From: a virus
Virus record (IMG/VR): IMGVR_UViG_3300029908_001149
Location: 1 to 24,637 of that record
Direction: 5' to 3' (one strand)
DNA length: 24,637 nucleotides
This document shows, in pieces, positions 13,332-19,770 of this stretch; positions within the stretch are counted from its first letter, which is position 1; each line of letters opens with the position of its first letter. The position numbers were made by a program, and so were the translations under genes. A model generated the notes under the pieces. It saw only the letters and a program-made list of their open reading frames with translations, was not told the origin of the DNA and did no database searches.

Positions 13332-13531
13332 TTAAGAGCCTCATTGATATTGTCGTTGAATTGTCTATTGCGTTGAAGTTGTCTGATTTCTAGTTCGGTT
13401 AATGCTATACCATTTAAGTACCAGCGTTTATCACCGTCATTCCATTCGATAGCTGGACCATCTTCACGATGAAGTTTGCCGTTTAAGTACCAGCGTTTAG
13501 AGCCCGATTCGGTATGTAGACCGTTTTTCAT
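13328..13531 (-). CDS. HREDGPA-repeat protein (single repeat)
   Basis: A 67-residue protein: MKNGL start, W-Y-L-N-G-K-L, one HREDGPAIEW repeat, W-Y-L-N-G, then the full tail (TELEIRQLQR, NRQFNDNINEALK). The start overlaps the upstream stop by 4 nt with GGAG as Shine-Dalgarno, and its own tail supplies GAGG to the GTG of the next gene. It is closely related in sequence to the tail proteins at 16575-16790 and 232-720, implying duplication within this genome. Confidence 0.85.
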   Translation of the reverse strand: MKNGLHTESGSKRWYLNGKLHREDGPAIEWNDGDKRWYLNGIALTELEIRQLQRNRQFNDNINEALK

Positions 13532-13824
13532 TTTAAAGCTCCATCGATCCTTTTGTTAAACAATTCACGATCAGTTTCTTCGTACTTGTCACCGGGCTCT
13601 ATATTGACGTAGATTCGTTCTTTGGAATATCTAGAAGTACTTGGTCCAAGTAGATCATTGATAGTTCTTAACATATCAGCCATTGCCGATAAGCCATCGT
13701 CTTCCTCGTTGTTTTGATATACATAATCAGTATGATCGGGCGGATCATTATCGAACGTTACAGTATGTGATAGAATAAATCCGTTATCTGCTACTTTAAT
13801 AGTAATCACAATATTATTCCTCAT
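13528..13824 (-). CDS. hypothetical protein (98 aa) with a tail-like C-terminus
   Basis: A soluble protein beginning MRNNIVITIKVADNGFIL, with an acidic centre and a conserved-looking GDKYEE motif. No family could be named. It has no HREDGPA repeat, yet it ends RELFNKRIDGALK, which resembles the shared tail (QFNDNINEALK). The codons for DGALK give GGAG ahead of the next ATG. The start overlaps the phosphoesterase stop (ATGA). Confidence 0.7.
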   Translation of the reverse strand: MRNNIVITIKVADNGFILSHTVTFDNDPPDHTDYVYQNNEEDDGLSAMADMLRTINDLLGPSTSRYSKERIYVNIEPGDKYEETDRELFNKRIDGALK

Positions 13825-14462
13825 ATGTCAAAAACCAAGGGTTTATTAGTTACTTCATATCTCTCGTTCAATTGAGAGGCATTTGCAAAAGTAATGTTAT
13901 TGATTAAATTTTGTCCAAAAGATCCGTGGATATGGCCAAAGAAGTGGTGTGTTAAATTAGGTAACTGTTTAACTCTCTTAAGTAGCTCTTCACAGCCAAG
14001 GAATTCGCTATTAGCTTCTGGATAGGCTTGATCTAAGATACCATAAGGAGGCCCATGGGTTACAAGGACCCGGGTATCTTCAGGTATCTGGGCCCATTTC
14101 TTTGCGATCTCAGGACCTCTGAGCACGTTATAACTCCAGTCGTGGAATTCAGGCTGGAAGGGCGATAGCCAGAATTTGATGCCTTCAATTTCAATTTGCT
14201 CATGAATCAATAGCTTAGCGGCACTTAATACTGCTTTGGCCATTCCTGGATCTTCTTCTATACAGATGTCATGATTTCCTGGTGAGATAAGAATTCCGTG
14301 TTTAAACTTAGGAGCTTGCTTCATAAGCCATTGATTAAACTGGATTAACTCTCTGACAGAGCCACGGGAACAGAAATCGCCACAGTGGATTAGTAGGTCC
14401 CCTTCTGGTAATTCAATCTGATCATGCAAAGTATGAGTATCGCTTATTATTACTAACTTCAA
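13821..14462 (-). CDS. calcineurin-like metallophosphoesterase, MPPED family-like
   Basis: A 213-residue enzyme with all metal-binding motifs of the family: SDTH (D8, H10), GDF (D29), GNHD (N63, H64), VTHGPP (H136) and GHIHG (H177, H179). The W-L-S-P-F-Q-P-x-F-H-D-W region (about 98-109) and GPPYGILD match class III phosphodiesterases such as MPPED1/2. These hydrolyse phosphodiesters, including 2',3'- or 3',5'-cyclic nucleotides in some members; the substrate here is unknown. The start is TTG, 9 nt after GGAG; no ATG fits better. First gene of a four-gene operon of overlapping stops and starts. Confidence 0.88.
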   Translation of the reverse strand: MKLVIISDTHTLHDQIELPEGDLLIHCGDFCSRGSVRELIQFNQWLMKQAPKFKHGILISPGNHDICIEEDPGMAKAVLSAAKLLIHEQIEIEGIKFWLSPFQPEFHDWSYNVLRGPEIAKKWAQIPEDTRVLVTHGPPYGILDQAYPEANSEFLGCEELLKRVKQLPNLTHHFFGHIHGSFGQNLINNITFANASQLNERYEVTNKPLVFDI

Positions 14463-14475
14463 AAGTATGATCTCC

Positions 14476-14510
14476 TGATATAGTATATCATACGTACAAG
14501 CGTTTGTCTA
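14476..14510 (-). promoter_or_regulatory. promoter of the phosphoesterase operon, overlapping a 15-bp palindrome
   Basis: On the minus strand, TAGACA (14505-14510), 17-bp spacer, TATACT (14482-14487) with TG one base upstream. The -10 lies in the palindrome TGATATAGTATATCA (14476-14490), which also forms an extended -10 on the plus strand, towards the ice-binding gene. The predicted leader is only about a dozen bases, with GGAG at its very 5' end. Confidence 0.65.
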
Positions 14511-14572
14511 TCCCAATCTTATGGATAGCGAACACGCGATAATTTACTTTGATCTTTCAAGGAGATCCTATC

Positions 14573-16501
14573 ATGGCCATTTCTAAATTCGATAATGATT
14601 ATTTTATCAATGCTTTAACTAGCCAAGCAGCCGGGTTGGAGTTGATTAGCGCTCTTGAAAATGGATCGGTTTTATCAACATTCACTTTAGATAGACTAAT
14701 CATAGCTTTAGGTAGTCAACAAGCTGCTTTAAATCTACAAGCCGCTATGATCAACAAGGGAATTCTTTCAGCAGAAGATATTCAATATATGAGCCAAGGC
14801 TTTGCTAATGCTCAAGTAGCTCAAGACGCCGTAGCAGCAATCGCATCTTCAAACGCAGTATCTAACGCTATAACTGCTCCATCTTTAGTAGGAATGCCAA
14901 TAACTTACGGATTAGAAGTGGCAAATTCCGGAGTTACACAAGCTCAAATAGTAAGTTTAAGCGCTCCAGCAGGAAGTTCTTTCCCTACAACTGGAACAGC
15001 CGGATACGTTGAACTGTACAACGGCGGAGACGCTAATAAGTATTATGTATGGTATAGCGTTCTAGGTGGCAGCGTAGTTGATCCAGCTCCAGCCGGGTTC
15101 ACTGGTATCGAAGTCATTATAAACGCCAGTGATACTGCTGCAGCTGTCGCTACAAAGACTCTGACAGCGATTGCTGCTGGAACCGTAGCTTTATCTACAT
15201 CCGTTTCCGGATCAGTAGTCAGCATTACTGCAACTGTAGTTTTAGTCGCTACTCCTACTTTCTCTTTACCAGCTGGAACTTATTCTGGGACACAATTTGT
15301 AACCCTTTCTTGCTCTACAGCCGGTGCGTCAATGTTCTATACATTGGATGGATCCTCTCCTACGATTTCAAGTACACCTTACGTAACAGCGATCTCGGTT
15401 GGCGCTAGCGAAACTATTAAGGTATTAGCTACCAAATCAGGTCTAGCTAATTCCGCAATCGCAAGTGCAGCTTACGTGATTACTGGATCAGCAGGTGTCG
15501 CTACTCACTTAGTGTTTTCAACACAACCTTCAGCAGGTGTAGCTGGAGTCGCTTTTCCTACTCAACCTATCGTAACCATTAAAGATGCTTCAGGCGCAAC
15601 AGTAACGACTGGTGCAGATGCTACTGCTTCTATTACTCTATCACTTCTTTCAGGAACCGGAGTTCTATCCGGTACAGTAACCATGGCTGCTGTTGCGGGT
15701 GTAGCTGACTTCGTAGGTAAAGGGGTTAAGATAAACTTATACGGTAATAAAACTTTATTAGCAACTAAAGCTGACACTACCGGCGGCGGCGGGACAGTCT
15801 CGTTCACAATCGCTAGCGATACTTTTAATATCGCTAACAGTTTAGCAACCGTTGACCTAGGAACATCTGCTAACTATAAGATCTTAGCTGAGTCTGGCAT
15901 TTCCACAACAGCTGGATCTTTTATCACTGGCGCTATTGCAGTAAGCCCTATAGCTTCAACGGCAATAACCGGTTTCGGTCTAATATTAGATGGAAGTGGA
16001 ACCTTCTCTACCTCTTCATTAGTAAGCGGACATGTATTCGCAGCAGATTACGCTTCTCCTACTCCAGCGACTTTGACTACAGCAATAAGTGACATGGGAA
16101 CAGCCTATACGGACGCGGCTGGCCGACCAACTCCTGATTTTACAAATCTAGGTTCTGGTAATCTTGGCGGATTAACATTAACTCCTGGTCTATACAAATG
16201 GACAAGTGGCGTAACGATTCCAACTAACGTGACAATTTCCGGTGGACCAAACGATATTTTCATATTCCAAATCGCCGGTACATTAGTAATGTCAGCTTCC
16301 ACCAGTATCATTCTAAGTGGTGGAGTAGTTGCTTCCAATATCTTCTGGCAAGTTGCCGGAGCTGTAACCATTGGAGCAAATGCTGTATTTAGTGGTATTG
16401 TATTAGCGCAAACAAGCGTCGCTTTAGTAACCAGTGCTTCTTTAAGCGGACGTATCTTAGCTCAAACAGCTGCTACCTTACAAAGTAACGCTATAACCTA
16501 A
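14573..16501 (+). CDS. modular virion-type protein with C-terminal DUF3494 ice-binding domain
   Basis: A 642-residue protein; the start is ATG 14573 because AAGGAG lies 8 nt upstream (an upstream in-frame TTG is discarded). Parts: a helical N-terminus (1-125); a beta region typical of phage fibre/tail proteins (about 130-225, GYVELYNGGDANKYYVWY); a chitobiase-C-terminal/FN3-like domain (about 228-305, VTLSCSTAGASMFYTLDGSSP); an Ig-like domain (about 309-420); and a DUF3494 ice-binding domain (about 424-642). The last is recognised by DLGTSANYKILAESGIS, ITGAIAVSPIASTAITGF, ADYASPTP, AYTDAAGR, LTPGLYKW, NDIFIFQIAGTL, NIFWQVAG and GRILAQTAATL. DUF3494 folds into a beta-solenoid that binds ice in polar bacteria, algae and fungi. 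There is no signal peptide, so placement on the virion is likelier than secretion. A terminator follows. Confidence 0.85.
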   Translation: MAISKFDNDYFINALTSQAAGLELISALENGSVLSTFTLDRLIIALGSQQAALNLQAAMINKGILSAEDIQYMSQGFANAQVAQDAVAAIASSNAVSNAITAPSLVGMPITYGLEVANSGVTQAQIVSLSAPAGSSFPTTGTAGYVELYNGGDANKYYVWYSVLGGSVVDPAPAGFTGIEVIINASDTAAAVATKTLTAIAAGTVALSTSVSGSVVSITATVVLVATPTFSLPAGTYSGTQFVTLSCSTAGASMFYTLDGSSPTISSTPYVTAISVGASETIKVLATKSGLANSAIASAAYVITGSAGVATHLVFSTQPSAGVAGVAFPTQPIVTIKDASGATVTTGADATASITLSLLSGTGVLSGTVTMAAVAGVADFVGKGVKINLYGNKTLLATKADTTGGGGTVSFTIASDTFNIANSLATVDLGTSANYKILAESGISTTAGSFITGAIAVSPIASTAITGFGLILDGSGTFSTSSLVSGHVFAADYASPTPATLTTAISDMGTAYTDAAGRPTPDFTNLGSGNLGGLTLTPGLYKWTSGVTIPTNVTISGGPNDIFIFQIAGTLVMSASTSIILSGGVVASNIFWQVAGAVTIGANAVFSGIVLAQTSVALVTSASLSGRILAQTAATLQSNAIT

Positions 16502-16521
16502 TAGCAAAAGAACATCCTAGC

Positions 16522-16581
16522 GGCGGACGCTCCGCCACTCTCCATTGGGGGCTGACTTAAAACGTCGGCCCTAATTATTTT
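16522..16581 (+). terminator. double hairpin terminator after the ice-binding gene
   Basis: GGCGGA-CGC-TCCGCC (16522-16536) is followed by a longer hairpin, GGGCTGAC (16549-16556) and GTCGGCCC (16564-16571) with one G-T pair and a 7-nt loop, then TAATTATTTT. It lies between convergent genes and partly reaches into the end of the minus-strand gene. Confidence 0.65.
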
Positions 16582-16790
16582 AAAGCCTCATTGATATTGT
16601 CGTTGAACTGTCTATTACGTTGATATTGTTTGAATTCTAGTTCGGTTAATTCTTTGTTATTTAAATACCATACTTTATATTCTGCAATACGCACTTCTTG
16701 GGACCCCATGAAGACTCCCGAATAGTAGTGCACTGTCTTGATATGCTCGCCATTGAGAGGTTTATTATCTTTGTCTATATTATTTCTCAT
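16575..16790 (-). CDS. 71-aa tail-module protein (repeat family without HREDGPA)
   Basis: It keeps the W-Y-L-N-N strand and the full tail (TELEFKQYQR, NRQFNDNINEALK) of the repeat family, but the N-terminal half has no HREDGPA motif. ATG overlaps the thymidylate kinase stop, with GAGG from the kinase's last codons as Shine-Dalgarno. Here the tail ends in TAA instead of TGA and no start codon overlaps, in line with there being no following gene on this strand. The peptide tail is nevertheless intact, so it is kept for more than coupling. Function unknown. Confidence 0.8.
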   Translation of the reverse strand: MRNNIDKDNKPLNGEHIKTVHYYSGVFMGSQEVRIAEYKVWYLNNKELTELEFKQYQRNRQFNDNINEALK

Positions 16791-17398
16791 AATGCCTCAA
16801 TTAACTCATCTATTTGACGTTTAACATTATCAAGATCTTGATTTGCGTCAATAAAAGTCACAGGTAAGTCTAGTTGTTCAATGTACTTATGAAAGCTATC
16901 CAATACCTTAACTTGGAACTCTTGACCTTTAGCTTCAATAGCATCTACGAAACCATTGCGTTTCTGTCTTCTAGCTAGAGCCATCTCTGGTTTTACGTCT
17001 AGAAAAAGGACCATATCGGGAGGTATTGTATACTTATTAAGTATATTAAAATATAAGTCCTCCATAAATTCTCTAGTCGCATTATGTTCACCATAGGCAG
17101 CATGGCTTAATAACCCACGATCGCTTACGCAAAAATCATAATCATTCTCTACAGATCTATAGAATCTCTGATTTTCTGTTCGCATACATGAGAATGCAAG
17201 CTCCATAGCTTCTCCCGATAATTTGTATTCGGGATCTAGAATTAATTCTCTAAGCTTGGAACAGAATGGTATATGTATATTGCCTACTTCTCTAGTCTCT
17301 AGTGTTTTGTAACCTCGAATTCTCAATTGTTCCACTACATATTTTACTGCCGTTGACTTGCCGCATCCATCTACACCCTCAATTTCTAATAAATACAT
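16787..17398 (-). CDS. tmk: thymidylate kinase (dTMP kinase)
   Basis: A 203-residue P-loop kinase that would phosphorylate dTMP to dTDP for phage DNA synthesis. The P-loop is GVDGCGKST (8-16), followed by ETREVG (34-39, like the TREPGG of TMK), LRELIL, the DR motif at D93-R94 in SDRGLLSHAAYG, and a basic lid RRQKR (143-147). Start chosen at 17398, with AAAGG 8 nt upstream; a longer reading to 17422 adds eight residues without support. The C-terminus, IDELIEAL, gives GAGG and an ATGA overlap to the next gene, like the tail modules. It is the only nucleotide-metabolism enzyme seen here. Confidence 0.88.
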   Translation of the reverse strand: MYLLEIEGVDGCGKSTAVKYVVEQLRIRGYKTLETREVGNIHIPFCSKLRELILDPEYKLSGEAMELAFSCMRTENQRFYRSVENDYDFCVSDRGLLSHAAYGEHNATREFMEDLYFNILNKYTIPPDMVLFLDVKPEMALARRQKRNGFVDAIEAKGQEFQVKVLDSFHKYIEQLDLPVTFIDANQDLDNVKRQIDELIEAL

Positions 17399-17452
17399 AT
17401 ACTTGCCTTTCAGATAGAACATTTAACTTATGCGCACCTAATCTTATTATAT

Positions 17453-18289
17453 ATGAATAATAATCAAAAATCAATCAAAAGTTTTAAAGCATTAATACAG
17501 TCGCTTCCCGCCCATATCAAAGTAAAGGAAGATACCTTTAAAGGAATGCGCAAGAATGCTCTCTTTATTGACTCTGCTTATGGTGAATTTTGGGTATACC
17601 CTGATTACATCAGGAGGGGGCATGAGCACCCTAGGCGCGGCATGTTAAAATCAGCTAATACGAGGATGCAGAGGACTTTAAAAAAATATCTACTCAATAT
17701 ACCTCTCGGAATCACCATGGATACTACCACTTACAAAGGATTGAATAAAAAAGCTCGCTTTATTGACCGTGAATTAGGAGAATGGTGGACTTTGGCTAGA
17801 CATGTATTAGTCAGGAAGTGCGGTCATCCTAAGAACCGAGGGAAGAAGATAGCTGAAACTATGCTCTCTAGATATGGAGTAAGTCATAATATGCATAAAA
17901 AAGAATTCTTTGATAAATCAGCGAAAGCTATGAATAGATCTTTTACAAAAATCCATTGGAGGACCGGAGAATCTCTAATATGTGTAGGTACTTATGAATG
18001 TTTTATAGTTGATTATTTAAATGATAATAAAATAGATTTTAAATGGCAGACTAATATATTTACACTACCTGACAGTAGAACTTACAGGCCGGATTTATAT
18101 CTAATAAATGAGAATAAATGGGTTGAAATCAAAGGTAGATTTTGGGGAGATGCGGAAGAAAAATGGGATTGGTTCCACCATATGATGCCAAATTCGGAAT
18201 TGTGGAGCGAACCTAAACTAAGGGATTTAGGGTATAATAAACAATATAAAATCAAGTGCTTATCTCAATGCGCTGAAAATAAAGACTAA
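17453..18289 (+). CDS. PD-(D/E)XK homing-type endonuclease with two DNA-binding-like repeats
   Basis: A 278-residue protein. Two ~45-residue repeats come first (about 20-63 and 84-130), each of the form (T/D)xTxKGxxxKAxFIDxxxGEWW...HPxxRG, with a following YGVSHNMHKKEF element common in phage nucleases. The C-terminal nuclease core has E182 (YEC), P213-D214 (RPDLYL) and E225-x-K227 (WVEIKG), a complete PD-(D/E)XK active site. The gene is AT-rich, lacks a clear Shine-Dalgarno, and stands alone between thymidylate kinase (divergent) and structural genes, as mobile endonuclease genes do. Its target site is unknown. A restriction- or repair-type nuclease is less likely given the repeats. Confidence 0.75.
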   Translation: MNNNQKSIKSFKALIQSLPAHIKVKEDTFKGMRKNALFIDSAYGEFWVYPDYIRRGHEHPRRGMLKSANTRMQRTLKKYLLNIPLGITMDTTTYKGLNKKARFIDRELGEWWTLARHVLVRKCGHPKNRGKKIAETMLSRYGVSHNMHKKEFFDKSAKAMNRSFTKIHWRTGESLICVGTYECFIVDYLNDNKIDFKWQTNIFTLPDSRTYRPDLYLINENKWVEIKGRFWGDAEEKWDWFHHMMPNSELWSEPKLRDLGYNKQYKIKCLSQCAENKD

Positions 18290-18308
18290 TTCATAGCAAT
18301 CTTACTAC

Positions 18309-18332
18309 TATAGTATATCCTCTATTTAGAGG
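18309..18332 (+). promoter_or_regulatory. candidate -10 followed by CCTCTA-TT-TAGAGG palindrome
   Basis: TATAGT (18309-18314) without a good -35, then a perfect 6-bp-arm palindrome at 18319-18332 around the expected start site, upstream of the 172-aa virion gene. The CTATTTAG core matches the CCTAAATAGG sites elsewhere on the opposite strand. Confidence 0.4.
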
Positions 18333-18357
18333 TACGTCAAGTTCTTTGGAGGTTACC

Positions 18358-18876
18358 TTGAGACTTTCGGCACAAGTAATACAAATTTTTAACACTGTTA
18401 ACTCCTATGTTATTGGTAATCAATGGTCGGTTCAAGCCGGGAATCCGAATACCCTTTATTTTCAACTAGTTGATTTAGACCAGCAAGTTGCGGGCTCTTT
18501 GATTCAAAATCCAGGTGCTCAGATTTTTGGGTTATTCAACACTTCTTCTTTAGCTCCTATAAGCCCCCCTTTGCGTTATGTCCTTGGAGCTACTTCTGGC
18601 TTAACACCCTATTCGGTATCAGTAACTTTTCCTAGTATTGACGATGCTAAAGTAGTAACTATTGCTTGTACTCAAGCTAGTCCGTCAGATGCTTCGATTT
18701 GGCAATTTAACATTCCAAATACTATTACACCTATGTCTGGCGATGTTCAATTTAGCGTAACACAAGGCTCAATGACTTGGACTTTCTCGGTTTTACAAAT
18801 GATCGCAGTATCTTATACGAATGACGGTTCAGACGGTACTTTGCCAAATAACTTTACGTACTACTTTTTTGACTAA
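18358..18876 (+). CDS. putative virion structural protein (172 aa), TTG start
   Basis: A beta-rich, low-charge protein (MRLSAQVIQIFNTV...) without recognised domain; composition (Thr, Ser, Gln, aromatic residues, few Lys) is typical of phage structural proteins. The start is the TTG at 18358, 5 nt after a full GGAGG; the longer reading from 18346 would place the Shine-Dalgarno inside the gene. It begins the plus-strand run leading into the connector-like protein, 60 bp downstream. A tail or neck component is inferred from location. Confidence 0.6.
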   Translation: MRLSAQVIQIFNTVNSYVIGNQWSVQAGNPNTLYFQLVDLDQQVAGSLIQNPGAQIFGLFNTSSLAPISPPLRYVLGATSGLTPYSVSVTFPSIDDAKVVTIACTQASPSDASIWQFNIPNTITPMSGDVQFSVTQGSMTWTFSVLQMIAVSYTNDGSDGTLPNNFTYYFFD

Positions 18877-18899
18877 AGATTTCAATAAGATAGAATAGA

Positions 18900-18928
18900 T
18901 AGACATTCCAATAACTTTGTGGTATAAT
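18900..18928 (+). promoter_or_regulatory. near-consensus extended -10 promoter before the connector gene
   Basis: TAGACA (18900-18905), 17-bp spacer, TATAAT (18923-18928), with TG one base before the hexamer. The predicted start (about 18935) is two bases from the ATG at 18937, so transcripts made here would be leaderless, while AGGA (18929-18932) could serve read-through messages. Confidence 0.7.
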
Positions 18929-18936
18929 AGGAATAT

Positions 18937-19767
18937 ATGAATTTTAAGAACCAAAAGACCAATGGAACCTCAGCTTATCCGGTACATGCTGAACAGACTA
19001 GCGGATTACTCCGCCGTGTAGAGCCATTCTTAACTCCTGAACAGCTCGTGAGTCGATTCCTTAAAGGGATCAACCTGATGTTTTCCAGTGGAGCGACTTT
19101 TACCAATGCTGAGCTTAAGGATCGTATCTATTTGGCCATGAACGAAGCTGAGATTCAAATCGGCACCTTTCTTACCAGAGAAGCATTTAAGGACAAACTT
19201 CCCTTCGACAGTTCTTTGTACCGTTCTTATATTCATTTACGTGTTGAACATGGTCCTATCATATCGGTGGAAGAAGTAGCAATCGTAAGTGCTAACAATG
19301 AAGATATATTTAGACTTCCACCACAATGGATTGAGGCGGCCAACTTCAGTAAGAACTTAATTAACATTATTCCGCTTTTAGCCGGTTATGGTTTTAATAC
19401 AATAGCCGCTTCAGCTCCTACCGCTGGTGTTGCGTTCTTATCTATTTTGAACCAAGGACTTGGATTTGTTCCTGCGTACTGGCAAGTTAAATACACTGCA
19501 GGTGTTTCAAATAGAGAAGGCGAAGTTCCAACTATAATTAATGAATTAGTAGGATGCATTGCAGCAATTGCGATCTTGAGCGAGATCGCTCCTTGGTTTG
19601 TTAATATCAGTCAGTCGCAAAGTCAAGACGGTATAAGTCAGTCGTCATCGTCACCGGGCCCTAGAATATATGAACTTCGTATAGCTGAACTTACTAAAAA
19701 ACGCGATGAATATATTAAGAAAATAAAAGGTATATTCAGTACCAAATTTAAGATTGGAGATTTTTAA
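18937..19767 (+). CDS. putative head-tail connector/adaptor protein
   Basis: A 276-residue protein. After a disordered start, LTPEQLVSRFLKGINLMF and ELKDRIYLAMNEAEIQIGTFLTRE (in parts ELKDRIYLAMNEAE, IQIGTFLTRE) form helices like those opening phage head-tail adaptors of the gp6/gp15 type, followed by HLRVEHGPIISVEEVAIVS, which resembles their conserved strand region. A hydrophobic stretch at about 135-165 (NLINIIPLLAGYG) and a Ser/Gln-rich linker (about 226-240) precede a basic C-terminal helix. It would sit at the neck or join head and tail. The assignment rests on pattern and position, not a confirmed match. Confidence 0.5.
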   Translation: MNFKNQKTNGTSAYPVHAEQTSGLLRRVEPFLTPEQLVSRFLKGINLMFSSGATFTNAELKDRIYLAMNEAEIQIGTFLTREAFKDKLPFDSSLYRSYIHLRVEHGPIISVEEVAIVSANNEDIFRLPPQWIEAANFSKNLINIIPLLAGYGFNTIAASAPTAGVAFLSILNQGLGFVPAYWQVKYTAGVSNREGEVPTIINELVGCIAAIAILSEIAPWFVNISQSQSQDGISQSSSSPGPRIYELRIAELTKKRDEYIKKIKGIFSTKFKIGDF

Positions 19768-19770
19768 TCT

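Noticed and set aside
14549-14572. Upstream TTG start for the ice-binding protein
   Set aside because: The Shine-Dalgarno AAGGAG lies after it and fits ATG 14573 exactly.
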